Shown here: in pieces, positions 21,962-33,290 of the stretch
Numbering within the stretch: the stretch's first letter is position 1
How the letters are laid out: each line of letters opens with the position of its first letter
Assembly (NCBI RefSeq): GCF_963583255.1
Contig: NC_084807.1
Coordinates: forward strand, 1,564,872-1,628,871
Length of the DNA stretch: 64,000 bases
From: Pyrus communis
Lineage: Eukaryota > Streptophyta > Magnoliopsida > Rosales > Rosaceae
Direction: 5' to 3'
The notes under the pieces: model-generated
Seen by the model: only the letters and a program-made list of their open reading frames with translations
Databases searched by the model: none
What the model was told of the DNA's origin: nothing
Translations under genes and position numbers: made by a program

Positions 21962-23579
21962 GGGTAAAGTACAAAAAACTACCTCAACTATTGGGGTCAC
22001 GACAGTTTCATACCTCATCTTTTAAAATTGACAATGTCATACCGCATCTTACGAATTTGTGATATTGTCATACCTCCGTCAATTTTTCTATTAGTTTTTC
22101 TGTTAAATGCTGACGTGGCAAGAGACGGGGACCACTTTCTATTAAAAAATTATTAAAATATTATTAAAAACTAAAAAAAAATATTTAATATTTTTAAAAT
22201 ATTAAAATAATAAATAAAAGTAAAATTAAAAAAAAAAAGGTAAATTACAAAAAACTACCTCAACTATTGGGATCACAACAGTTTCATACCTCATCTTTTA
22301 AAATTGACAATGTCATACCGCATCTTACGAATTTGTGACAATGTTATACCTCCATCAATTTTTCTGTTAGTTTTTCTGTTAAGTGCTCACGTGGCTTGAT
22401 TCGGGACATACTTTCTATTAAAAAATTATTAAAAACTAAAAAACAATTTTTTAATATTTTTTAAATATTAAAATAATAATAAAAAGAAGAGAAAAAAAAA
22501 AACCATCAGTTCGTCCCTCCCTCTCCCCCTCCCCCCTCCTCTCTCTTCTCCCTATCTTCATTTTCTTCCCCCGACCTGCAAACCCAAAAAAATAAAAAAA
22601 ATAAAAAAATTTTGAAAACCCAACAACCCCCCTGCGGAAGAACAAGAAGGAGAAGGAGGAGGAGGAGGAAGAAGAAGAAGAGGAAAAAAAGGAGAGAGGA
22701 AAAAAAAAAATTCCCCCCTGTCGACGCGGAAGAAGAAGAAGGGAGAAGGAGAAGGAGGAAGAAGAAGAAGAGGAAGAAAAGGAGGAGGAAGAAAAAATAA
22801 AAATAAAAATTGAAAACCCATCAACACCCCCTGCGGAAGAAGAAGAAGGAGAAGGAGAAGGAGGAAGAAGAAGAAGAGGAAAAAAAGGAGGAAGGAAATT
22901 TTTTTTTTTTTTTAATTTTTAAAACCATCAACTCTCCTGCGGAAGAAGAAGAAGAAGAGGAAAAAAAGAAGGAAAAAAAAAATTTGAAAACCCATCAAAC
23001 CCCAAATCCACCACTTTCAACCATTCTCCACATTCTCTTCCGCACCCATCCTCCACCTTCTCTGCTCACCCATCTTGCCGCCAATGGGATTTGCGGGGTT
23101 TTTTTTTTTTTCATTTTTTTTTTCTGGGTTGCAAGAGGGAGAAGAGTGTGGGTATGGGTATGGGTCTGGGGAAATTGAGTGTGGGTGTGAGGAGAAGACA
23201 AATTGGATTTTTTTTTTTTTTGTTTTTTTTTTTTTGGGATTTGTAGGTGAGGGAAGAAGATGAAGATGGGGAGAGTAGAGAGAAGGGAGGAGGGGGGAGG
23301 GGAGGGACGAAATGAGGTTTTTTTTTTTTTCTGTTTTTATTATTATTTTAATATTTAAAAAATATTAAATAAATTTTTTTAGTTTTTAATAATTTTTAAT
23401 AGAAAGTAAGTCCCGAATCAAGCCACGTTAGCACTTAACAGAAAAACTAACAGAAAAATTGACGGAGGTATGACATTGTCACAAATTCGTAAGATGTGGT
23501 ATGATATTGTCAATTTTAAAAGATGAAATATGAAATTGTCGTGACCCCAACAGTTGAGGTAGTTTTTTATACTTTACCC
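21962..23579. mobile_element. Mutator-like (MULE) non-autonomous element, 1.6 kb
   Basis: The termini GGGTAAAGTACAAAAAACTA and its inverted partner (23545-23579) are long inverted repeats of about 250 bp. The 9-bp sequence CTAATTTTA is duplicated outside (21953-21961 and 23580-23588), which is Mutator-type. The left arm is present twice in direct orientation (21962-22235 and about 22240-22495). The second copy pairs better with the right arm, including a GTGGCTTGATTCGGGAC block. The centre (22500-23320) is a purine-rich minisatellite and pyrimidine-rich flank with no conserved protein. Confidence 0.85.
22612..22990. repeat. GAA/GGA-rich minisatellite inside the MULE
   Basis: About four imperfect copies of a roughly 80-110-bp unit. 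Each has GAAAACCCATCAA, then CCTGCGGAAGAAGAAGAAGG, then a long (GAA/GGA)n run. The Lys/Glu-rich open frames seen here arise from the simple repeat, not from a protein family. Confidence 0.8.
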
Positions 23580-23864
23580 CTAATTTTAATATAACCAAAA
23601 ATCATATAACAACTTTATTCAAATAAAAAGAACATGAAAAGGCGTTCAAAAAAATAAATAAATAAATAAAAAGGACATGAAAATTAATAAAAGAACAAAA
23701 GCTTAAGAGAAAACAAGCTTAAATAAACGGCCCACAAACTGGAAGAAAGTCTAGCGTGTAAAACAATTTTTGTTTTTTCAAACCATGCCACTTCCATCAG
23801 CCCAAACTGTTAAAATTTTGAATTTCAAACTATTTGCTTAATTTGTCAAAATGACATATCGGTG

Positions 23865-25133
23865 ATGTAGAACTTATTCGGTGATCTATCTGAAGAGGAA
23901 GAGGAAGAGGTCGATTCCGAGCACGAGTCCAATCCGCCGCCCAGTTTTGTATGATCCTCTAATTTCGAGTTTCCTTTCTATTCTGATTCCAAAAGCATGT
24001 TTGGGAATGAGTAGGGTTTCAATTTGTTCTGTAATGTTAGCCGAAGGAAGATATAGGTTGTGCTTTTGTTAATGGCGGTGGATGATTTGGATGAAAGTAT
24101 GTATCTTGAGGATTTTTTTTTTGCTTGCAGTTGTTTAGGCCTGGACTGAAGAAGTTTTGTGGAATGAGATTCTTATGAGAAGTCAATTTTAGTGGGATTG
24201 TTGTATCAATCTGGATAACGAATGATGTCGTTTTCCTATTCGGTCTGTCCTTTGATGGTGTAGCAGATCTGGAATTTTGTGAAATGCTCTTTCTGATTAG
24301 AAATATAGAATTGGTTTTAAATTATTTTCTTAACTGTTTGGTTCTGATGTGCTTTACCGATAAATCAAGGGTTTGCAAGATATTTTTTTGTTGTTCTCTT
24401 TAAATGGTGGGTGTTATCATTTTCTCTCTTTTTTCATATCTGTCTTGCCATTGACTGGGGATGTGGGTGATACTGCTACCCTGTACGCCGCAGTACAGGG
24501 CTGTAACAAGATTATCTATTGTGCTACTGCACTTTCTACTATCAGCGGAGACCTCTACAGCGTTGATCAAAGAGGGGTCTTCAATCTTACTAAAGCATTT
24601 CAGGTGTGATCCTTATTGCCATAGCCTTGAAATACTCTTTTTTGACATTTAGTAATCTGTTTTGGTTTTGATGTCGTTTAAGTTCATGGGTTGGTTCAAT
24701 GTTGGATTTAAATTTTACCGTTCGAGAGTTGCTTATGTGAAGCTTTTTACTGTTTGCATTGCAGGACTACAACAACAAAATGGCGCAATTACGAGCTGGA
24801 AAGAGTAGCAAGAGCAAACTTACAATTGTAAAGTTCAAGACTTCGGAGTCAGTGGATGGATGGGAAGTTTGTCATGGAACTTCCTTTGTGGTTGCTTCTA
24901 TGTATGATGGAGGAACGGATGCCAAGTTCAAATGCATTTTCACCGGAGATGCTATTTCCTCCTGTAAGAGAAAGACTAAAGTGGGGTTTTGAGGTTCTAA
25001 ATGGAAACCAACTATAATTCCTTTTACCCTATTTCTTGCTGCATTGTAGGATGTGTTTTCACCAGGGGAGGGTATGTTGAACTGTCAGAAAAGTTTTCAC
25101 CAGAGGAAGGTATGTTGCACAGCTTCCCAAAAT
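23865..25133 (+). pseudogene. HCF173: HCF173-like (SDR/CIA30 protein) gene fragment
   Basis: Three exon-like blocks match plant HCF173, a thylakoid SDR-like protein required for psbA translation and photosystem II assembly. Block 1 (about 24449-24603) reads GDVGDTATL, GCNKIIYCATA and GVFNLTKAFQ, ending at a GT donor. Block 2 (24765-24963, after TTGCAG) reads DYNNKMAQLRAGKSSKSKL then DGWEV and YDGGTDAKFK. Block 3 (from 25050) reads FTRGGYVELSEK, then runs to a stop. The N-terminal Rossmann start and the larger C-terminal CIA30 part are absent, and the junction of blocks 2 and 3 does not keep a clean frame. Retained introns indicate a DNA-level duplicate. The acidic block at 23870-23945 could be an unrelated upstream exon. 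Confidence 0.75.
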
Positions 25134-26325
25134 GAAATTCATGGTATTTTTCTTATTATTAATTACAAGATTTGGGTAAATAAAATTCATGGTATCCTTC
25201 TTATTATTAATTACTTAGAATTTGAACACAAAATGAATTCATTTGATAGAAAATCATTCTTATTATTAATTACTTAGAATTTGAACACAAAATGAATTCA
25301 TTTGATAGAAAATCATTGGCAACAGAAATTACCTGATGAATTTGCCGCGCAGCTGCAACATTCTATCAACATTTCGTGAATTTGAGAAGCAGCTGTGCAA
25401 GTTCAGTTGCGTTCTGTTTACTTAATTTTCTGTGTTTTTTCTTTTGCTGTTTGGATTTAGGAGCTAAAACATTTTTCTTTTGCAATATTTTTAGGTGGAT
25501 GATGCGATCTGGGCTGCTGAAAATGCCACATTGAAAGCTGAGATGAGTGGAAAGAAGCTAATGCACTCATGGAACAACTTAAGCTCAACCCTCAGCTTCA
25601 GACGTTTCAGGCGTGGCTTTGGGATTCTGCAACTGTGAGTATACACTCTTTACCCGGTTTAAGGACTATCAAGGTGCTTAGGGTTTGCGTTCGGTGTTTG
25701 AATTAAATAACTTTGGGTTAAACCATTCTGTAATATCAGTAGGTTTGTTTTAGGTATCTTATGGTTTTAGAATTGCTTGTACAAAGGATTATTATGGCGA
25801 CGAGATCATGTCGCTCTGGGAAGCTCTTTTGATGGTCGCTGTTGTTGGAGTTATATTAAAAAGAAATATTTAAAGAGGGCTGGAACCCAATCAAAGCTGG
25901 GGGGCTAGGCCCTCACGCCCATATTATATTACTGAAGAAAAAACATTACAACAGAGGGGACATAGTACCTAAACCCCGATGATAAAAAAAAAATAAAAAT
26001 AAAAAAATAAAAAATAAACAACCACTCCAAGCAGTCAACATGGCCATCACATATTGAATCCAAAAGGTTGATGCCCCATTCGCTGCATATAAGACTATAA
26101 TTGAAAAGAAGGAAATTAAAGAGAGATTAAAAAAAAAAAATTGAAGTTAAAAAGTATGGACGACGGAAACTTTGATCCACATGGTAATGTCATTTGAAAA
26201 GAAAAAGTAAAATGCTGGTGATGATGAATGAAGAATAAAATTAAGAAATGAGATTGGCATTTGAATATTTTGTAGTTTATATTAAATTAGGCTAGTGTGA
26301 ATTGAAACAAGTTAGAAAACGCACC
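25134..26325. other. Intergenic with an unassigned coding-like fragment
   Basis: 25200-25320 contains a short tandem duplication (TTATTATTAATTACTTAGAATTTG repeated). 25497-25640 reads like an exon after a TTTTTAG acceptor. One frame gives DDAIWAAENATLKAE and another, after an apparent one-base shift, gives KEANALMEQLKLNPQLQTFQ. I do not recognise the protein. 25860-26010 looks like repeat debris. The last 300 bp are the 3' flank of the resistance gene. Confidence 0.4.
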
Positions 26326-29300
26326 TTAATTAATGTTAATGTGTGGGATGTGAGCAATCTTAGGCCAGTCCTCACCTTTTTCTTTCTTGCATCTTTCGCT
26401 TAACATGGGGCAATTCCGAATTTTCAATGTATTTAAACAGGGAAGTCCACGAATCCCTTCTGGCATTGATGCCAAATCCTCAATTCCATCGAGTCTCAGA
26501 TGTGTTAATTTGGAGAGATGAGGGGAAGAAGAAGAGGCAGAAACATCAACATCAACATCATGTGTAATATCAGATGCTCCTCTAACAAACAAGGAATCAA
26601 CAACCTTCCAGCTGGTATTGTCAAGTTCTATTTTAACCACATTTGGATACAGAGGCATGGAAGTTAGATTAGGACAATTATAGATATACAATGTAGAAAG
26701 ACGAGGAAAAGAAAGCAACGACAGATTTTCTGTTGATGAAGAAGAAGAAGCACTGTTATGAGTGTGGGCCCTCCACCATCCCTTCAGAACAGGGCAAAAT
26801 TGTATCTTAAGTGTCTCCAGGGAGGGAAAGAATGAGATCCTCATCATCTCATCACTCGTACTATTACTGCTCTCTTTCTCTGATATGTACTCCAACCCAA
26901 CCATTTTAAGAGACTTAAGGGAAGGCAAATGATCCAAGGGCGGAAGACGTTGGCATCCGTTACATCCAACCAATTCGAGATTAACAATATTTATGAGAGA
27001 AGAAAACCAACTCGCAAACCTCACACCACTGTAGCCAAACACCAACAACTGCTTTAGTTTAGAATGGGGTTGCAATACTTCCATTGACTTTATAATATCC
27101 TCCTCATCAACTGCGGTTGCATCTTCTCGACGTTTCCACCACAATTGCAACGAACAAAGATGCTGTTTGTCCTTGAGAGGTGTACCAACATTTGATTCTG
27201 ACACCACATGCCTCAACTTATCAATTTCTAAATGTCCCCTTAATTCGTTAAGGGTCCCCAGCTCAGCAAGACCAGCACTACCGCCCCTCCCCAAACAATT
27301 GCTTTCGCTCAAAACAAATCTATTCAATGTACGAACACCATTCAATTCACCAATTCCACGTGGCATTCCACTCAATTCCCCACAGCCTTCCAACATGAGA
27401 TGCCTTAAGTTGATCATTTTTTTAATGTCTCTAGGCAATTCCACAAGATCCCTACAGTATGAGAGATCTAGTGTTTCCAAATTTGAAAGTTCAACTATCC
27501 AATCTGGAAGTCTCTCCATGGGATTCCCACTAAGATCAAGATATCTCAAATGTTTCATTTTTTTAAGACATTTAGGTACTCTTTTAATTTTCAATTTATT
27601 GAGACTCAACATACGCAATGACTTAAAATTTGAAACAATTTTAGCACAAAATGAATCACAGAATGACCCATCTCTTTTTCCGTAAGGCTTTTGGCAAGTA
27701 AAAAGAAAAGTTCGTATCTTGTTTGCTTTTAGCAAGGATGTTGGCACTTCCCATTGCGACAAATCAATATCAAAATTGAAAGATACGTGATGAATCTTTT
27801 CATGAAAATTCTCTTGGTTCATATCAACTACGACGCTTCTGACCCTTGACACTGAGATTGCAAGTTCATTCATGAGATCGTGCATTTTACAACTTACTAT
27901 CATACCAAACTCATTTGTTTTTTCTTCTTGAAAAAACGATCTCTGCAACAACTCCTTGTAATATTCATATGCAACATCCTCCAAACCCTTGTTTTCATCA
28001 GTTGACTTAATGAACCCTTGTGCCACCCAAAGTCTAATCAATCTCTGTATAGAGATCTTATAATCAAGCGGGAACAAGCTACAATAAGCAAAACAATGCT
28101 TCAAATGTGATGGGAGCACATCATAACTCAATTTAAGTGTTGGAAAAATATCATTTTCTTCTTGACTTATTTTTGAAAGTTCCTTTTCTTTGAAATTCAA
28201 CCAATCAGTTTCATCATCTTTGGTGAACAACATCCCACCTATCGTCCTTATAGCGAGTGGCACTCCTTGACATTTTCTTGCAACCTCCTCCCCAACTGCC
28301 TTAATTGTTGAATTCTCTGGCTCATTTCCATCTTTATAAGCCATTTTCTTAAATAAAGACCAACTTTGCTCTTCATTCAAACCCCTTAAGGTGTATGATT
28401 TAGCTGCATCTGATATTGTCGCAACGGTTTTACTACGAGTGGTTATTATTATTCTACTACCTTCTCCACCACCCATTAACAAGTTCTTCAAGCTAAGCCA
28501 CTTCTCTCGATCCTCATTCCACACGTCATCCAACACAAGTAGGTACTTCTTCCCATCTACTTTTTTTCTAAGATCATTTTGCAACTGCTCAATCTCATCA
28601 TGATTTTTGGATTGAAGGATTTTCTTAACAAGTATATCCAACTCGAATACGTTAGAGACACATGTCCATATTTTCAACTCAAAATGATTTTGAATCACCT
28701 CATCGTTGAATATGAGTTGGACAAGTGCAGTTTTCCCCAATCCTCCAAATCCAACTATGGAAATGGTTGACACATTCTCAGTTGAGATGGGATCCAACAA
28801 AAGTTGGATAATTGCTTTTTTATCTTCATCTCTCCCTATAATATTTTCCTTGGGGACAAATGAGTGAGTGACCCTTAGGGGTGGTTCGGTATGAGATACC
28901 ATACCGAAACTAGTATCCCGAATCCCAAACCAAAATTTTTTGGGACGGGAATTTGAAGACCAATCCCAAACCAAATTTTCGGGAATCCCAAATTTCGGGA
29001 ATCTCGAAATATTTTCGGGATTTTGGGACAAATCGGGAATCCCAAATTGAAATATAAAATTATGAATTGTTCTTCAAATATATAATTCAAGAACACATTC
29101 ATGAACTAGGAATTTCATTTTATTCACACTACCATTTAATTGAACACTGGCATATGCCTGACTGTTTTTATCATAGTCAAAATTCAAATTAATTAAACCC
29201 TTTTTGCAATCTGTTGAGAGACAAAAGAATCAAGTCTTCTGAAATCATTAGCCATGGCAGCAGCAATAATAAAATCCACATGAATATCAAATAGAACATG

Positions 29301-31779
29301 AAAAATATGCAAGGTGTAGGGCATTCCAGGTTGCAGAGCATGAATTAGAAACTACTAGCATCAATTATAAAAGAATAATATATATATATGTATAAATATA
29401 TATAATAATTAACATTATATATTTTCGGTTCGGTATGGGATTCCCGAAATATTGAGAAGCCAATCCCGAATCCCATACCGAAATTTTGGGCCGAAATTTT
29501 GGGATCGGTTCGGGATAGCATCCCGAAAATTTCGGGAATTTCGGTTTGGGAAATTTTTGGTTTGGGATCGGGATTTTTTCGGTTCGGTTCGGGATTTTTG
29601 GGAATTTTTTCCACCCCTAGTGACCCTCTCTCTCATTACAAATCGTGTATCTTCACGATTTACTTCTAAGTGAAGGGGTCTACGATTTGCAACCTCACTC
29701 AGCCTTTTGTTAATATCTTTTATCTTATGACCCATCTTCAGCCCAAAAACAAGTTGATTTGAGTTAGAAAAAAAAAGGCCCACCTGTAAGAATTTGAAAA
29801 GACATAATCATTAATATGATAATTAATTAAGTTCTTCTTGGCACATTTATATATTATTTTGGTACTTTTATATTTATTTAAAAAAATGTATTTGGTATGT
29901 TACTTTATATATCTTCTTGGCACGTATTTGGTACGTTTAAATATATTATTTGAACGTACCAGCCTCAAGCCTCAGAAAATAGAGAATACGTCTAATTATC
30001 TCACATGATATCAATATAAAATAGTGAAAACAACCACTAATTGAAATGGATAAGTCCATTCAAAATTCAAAAATGAGGATCATAGAATTCTAACGTGGGA
30101 GAAGAAATCATACGGCTCAAACATGGGAGAAGAAACTGGCTTCCAAAAAAAAAAGGCCACGTACATAAATATATCAACCTAAAGGGATATATATGGAATT
30201 TAATAATTAACATTTTAAAGTAAAAAAATACAATAATTACATGTAATCTAAATAAATATAAAAATGCGGACATGACTATTGTTTAGGCGTCATAATCAAA
30301 TTTCAAAATAGAACCAATGTTTAATCTAAAGAGTATTATAAAAGTACAGGAGTTTCTAATTTTCCCAAAAAAATATGACAATAAAGAGAGTCTAGCAGCA
30401 TTCAAAACAATTGCAATTGTACCTATTACATATATACGGAAGGTATAATTGTAGTTTTTTTTTTTTTTTTGGACTAAGGAAGGTATAATTGTAGTTACTT
30501 GTTAAAAGAAAGTACCCATACAATTGCCATATATAATTATTAATTATGGTCCAATTCCTACATCCTCCCAAAAGTAAATTGTTTTCATATGTGTACACCC
30601 CAAAGTTTTTTTTTATAAAAAAAATGTACCCTTATAGTTAGATACAAATTTCAAAACAATGTACCCATTTAGATTTTAATAAAAAAAATAAATAAATAAA
30701 TTAAAAAAAAAAAAAAAAGGAGGGCATCCATAAGCGTTCTAGCAAATATAATGGACCCATGATTATTAATAAAAGATTGTTAATTCAGTCAAACGAAAAA
30801 TGAGATGAAACTATTGGAACGTATAAAAATTCAAATTTTAATTTCAAATTAAAGGGATGTTAGGGATATCTAGCTGCAATAAAATCCCTTAAATGATGTA
30901 AATGATCAATTATCCTAAACGGAAATGACATAAAAGGAAATGAATAAATGATTTTTTTTAATAAAAAGAAAAGGAAAATCTGACATGGAATTTGATTAAT
31001 TTTAAGAATTTGATATGGACATAAGTCAAAGGCCTTCAAACAAAAATTTAAAACTAAAAATGTTTCATCAATAAACATTAGTGACTTGGGATCAGACTTA
31101 ATTATCCCCATTTTTTATTTTATAACCCATCTTTAACCCAGTAACAAGTTCATTTGAGCTAGAAAAAAAAGGCGTAAATATAAGAATTTGGGTAGACACA
31201 TCATTAGGTCGATAGAATTGTATTAATTAAGTTAATAGAATTTTGTAATGCTAAGTTATATTAAACATTCAAAACAATAATGTTGGGGATTTATTACAAT
31301 TAATTATAAGTTATTGAGAGACCTATTGTATTCCTGATAAGTAGATATCAATAGGCTTATGTGACTATAGAAAGGTTCTACGAAATGCATCCTCACCAAG
31401 CTTCTTGTTAGTATCTTTTATCTTATGATTCATCTTTAGCCCAAAAGCAAGTTGATTTGAGTAAGTTAGAGAAGAAGAGGCGTACCTTTTTTGACACCTT
31501 TGTATTTATTTGTCTTTGTTGAGCTTTAGTATTAAACTCATCCAGCACGTCATCGGCTTCATAGACTACATCTTCTACGCTTTGGAGCCACAATTTGACT
31601 TCATTGTTGGCTTGCTTTTGCTCAGCGTCAAGAAGAACAGCTTGGAATGCTACAACTGTCTCCTTAAGCTTCTGGAACTCATCTTGGACACCCCAGATCA
31701 ATCCAATCCCTTGGAAAGCAAGGGAGCCTAGCCTTCCGATGATCCCTTCTGCAATGTTGAAGAGAACTCCTTCCGCCAT
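26326..31779 (-). CDS. CC-NB-ARC-LRR disease-resistance protein (RGA type), interrupted by a hAT insertion
   Basis: Predicted minus-strand exons: 31779-31486 (98 codons, phase 0); 29783-29620; then 28875-26326 after the hAT element (28876-29619). Exon 1 is the Rx-type coiled coil, starting MAEGVLFNIAEG with the VEDVVYEADDVLDEF motif. The linker has KIKDINKRLSEVANRRP. The NB-ARC has P-loop GFGGLGKT, kinase-2 KKYLLVLDDVWN, RNBS-B GSRIIITTRS, GLPL-type CQGVPLAI, RNBS-D LKHCFAYCSLFPLDY and MHD at KMHDLMNEL. The LRR region fills the C-terminal half and ends HIPHININ. All nucleotide-binding motifs look intact. Such proteins sense pathogen effectors in the cytoplasm. Discounting the transposon and one target copy, the frame runs straight across RVTHSFVPKEN, so the insertion is the visible lesion. 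Whether splicing can remove it is unknown. Confidence 0.88.
28876..29619. mobile_element. 744-bp non-autonomous hAT element in the resistance gene
   Basis: Inverted ends TAGGGGTGG and CCACCCCTA, with the octamer GTGACCCT repeated outside (28868-28875 and 29620-29627). Both subterminal regions are crowded with CGGGATTTTGGG and TTCGGTATGGGAT-like repeats. There is no coding capacity; the middle (29060-29400) is AT-rich. The ends match the larger hAT at 10710-16357, so both may belong to the same transposase specificity. The perfect target duplication suggests a young insertion. A decayed relative lies at about 34920-35095. Confidence 0.95.
29800..31485 (-). repeat. Resistance-gene intron with duplicated exon-2 starts
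   Basis: Besides the exon 2 start (29783 downward), two more copies of the same sequence occur in this intron: about 31113-31200, and 31380-31485 directly after exon 1. All share TTTTTTCTARCTCAAAT, AACTTG and AAGATG...CATAAGATAAAA. The 31380-31485 copy would continue exon 1 without an intron, but it contains a small insertion that shifts the frame (SNQL resumes in another frame) and then stops. Confidence 0.75.
30438..30496 (-). mobile_element. Tiny truncated retro-insertion with 19-bp target duplication
   Basis: GGAAGGTATAATTGTAGTT occurs at 30438-30456 and again at 30478-30496. Between them are only a T14 run and GGACTAA. Read on the minus strand this is a seven-base 5'-truncated body plus a poly-A tail, the signature of target-primed reverse transcription by a LINE machinery. 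Confidence 0.7.
31486..31779 (-). CDS. Exon 1 of the CNL gene: Rx-type coiled-coil domain
   Basis: 98 codons from ATG 31779 to the donor AAAAAG|GTACGC. This is the N-terminal signalling domain of the gene described at 26326-31779. It is given separately because it lies 1.7 kb from exon 2 and could also be read as the start of a second, truncated paralogue. Its phase fits the acceptor TTCTTACAG at 29784. Confidence 0.8.
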
Positions 31780-31904
31780 TTCTTGTATTCAGTACAAGCA
31801 AAGACACAAGTGAAGCGAATTAAGGTAGAAACTTGTAACTGGGAATATGGTTTTGCATAGTACAAGATGGCTCGTCCTTGCTCATCTTTATATGCCCACT
31901 CATC

Positions 31905-32105
31905 CAACCACTCATACGTCATTCCATGAATAAATTAAAAACAAAGACTTGTGACCAATTCACTAATGCCGGCCTGGTCCCTAACGTTTAGTTGCACTTT
32001 CATCCAAGTACCCATACGCCACTCCATACATAAAATAAAAACAAAGACTTGTCACAATATCACTAGTGCCGGCTTGGTTCTTAACGTTATGTTGTATTTT
32101 CAAAA
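31905..32105. repeat. Two-copy ~100-bp direct repeat upstream of the CNL
   Basis: ACAAAGACTTGTGAC at 31941 and ACAAAGACTTGTCAC at 32041 mark a 100-bp period. Other shared parts are CACTARTGCCGGCYTGGT and CTAACGTT. It lies about 130-330 bp upstream of the CNL start codon, so it may affect its promoter. Confidence 0.75.
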
Positions 32106-32582
32106 TCCATTTGTAATTTTATCGGTCCATGAAACATTAATATAAATTGATCAAATTAAAATACGCGCCACCACCAATATATCATGAATTAATTGAGCTT
32201 TCATCCATCAACTCATGTATCATTTCATAAATAAAATAAATATATTAATAAAGATGAGATGCTGGAATAACAATAAACAACATAACGAACACGTACGATT
32301 GAAAGTTTACTTTTTAAACACACTTGCAATTTCATCAGTCTCCAACATGACCAATACTAGTTTATTCATCCACCCTAATGTAAATATAGATTTTATATAG
32401 CTAGACGAGAAATGCTAAAAGGATTCCCTTAAAAATGACACACTCATAACTCTATATCATCTCATATTTTTTGCATAATACTATATAACGTTGACGCAAT
32501 TTTATCGGGCTCCAATACCAAATTTATTCATCCATCCTTTTTATATAAAGGCATAAAGCAAATGCACTACTGCAATACTATA

Positions 32583-32746
32583 CTTTTTTTTTAACAAACG
32601 ATATTATATATATTAGGAAAAAAATAGTAGGTTTAGCCTAACAATAAACTAGTAATAATGTGATTCACATTCGCCTACGGTAAAAATCAAACTTAAAACT
32701 TTGCATTTACAAGTAAAAAAAATATCAGTAAAAGTAGTACAAGTGA
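32583..32746 (-). mobile_element. Au-type SINE (degenerate)
   Basis: On the minus strand the body reads GGCGAATGTGAATCACATTA then TTGTTAGGCTAAACC and ends AATATCGTTTGTT followed by poly-A, which is the plant Au SINE 3' half. The tRNA-like 5' part is decayed. Boundaries are approximate. Confidence 0.7.
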
Positions 32747-33057
32747 CAATATACCATTTTATATATAAGCAGAAAGCAACTGCATTCAAAATTGAATGAG
32801 AAAAAGCCAATTGCATGGTGGTGGGTCAACCAACGACATTAAAAATTGAAAATATGAAGAAAAAAAACCACGCGTCAAAATTCTCATCTCATCAAACCAA
32901 ATTGCAGCCGTTGGTTCCCTTTCCATTTCTTTCTCACTACTTTTGTATTCCCACGCAGCGTGGCCACCCCATAAATCTCCGAAGATTTTTTTATCGTATA
33001 TCGTGTATTCAATTTTTGTTAGATGTTATTTATGTTCTTTTATGTTGATGAATTCTA

Positions 33058-33290
33058 CACTGGGGAGCTGCCAAGAATTAATTGATGAATTTAAAATGGT
33101 TTCCAAAATCAACACTAAAAGTAAAAAAGGATGTTGAGATATTATTATTATAGATTGGTTTCTAGAATTTCAGTTTTTTTTTCAAATGAGATGTTATGAA
33201 ATTAGCCTGAGGGCCAGCATCCAAATGGAAGCAAGTACTCTAACGGGCTCTCCGTTTTTAATGTCCTTTTAAGAAGACATTAACATAGGA
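33058..33290. repeat. Dispersed duplicate of 3749-3960
   Basis: Same orientation and order of blocks as 3749-3960, with small insertions. No coding sense. Confidence 0.7.

Noticed and set aside
22612..23178. Lys/Glu-rich open frames
   Set aside because: They are direct translations of the GAA/GGA minisatellite inside the MULE; no start context or conserved domain.
31423..31779. A separate complete small resistance protein ending at 31423
   Set aside because: The tail after KKV is a frameshifted copy of exon 2; splicing from 31486 to 29783 gives the expected continuous CC-NB protein, although a truncated paralogue cannot be excluded.
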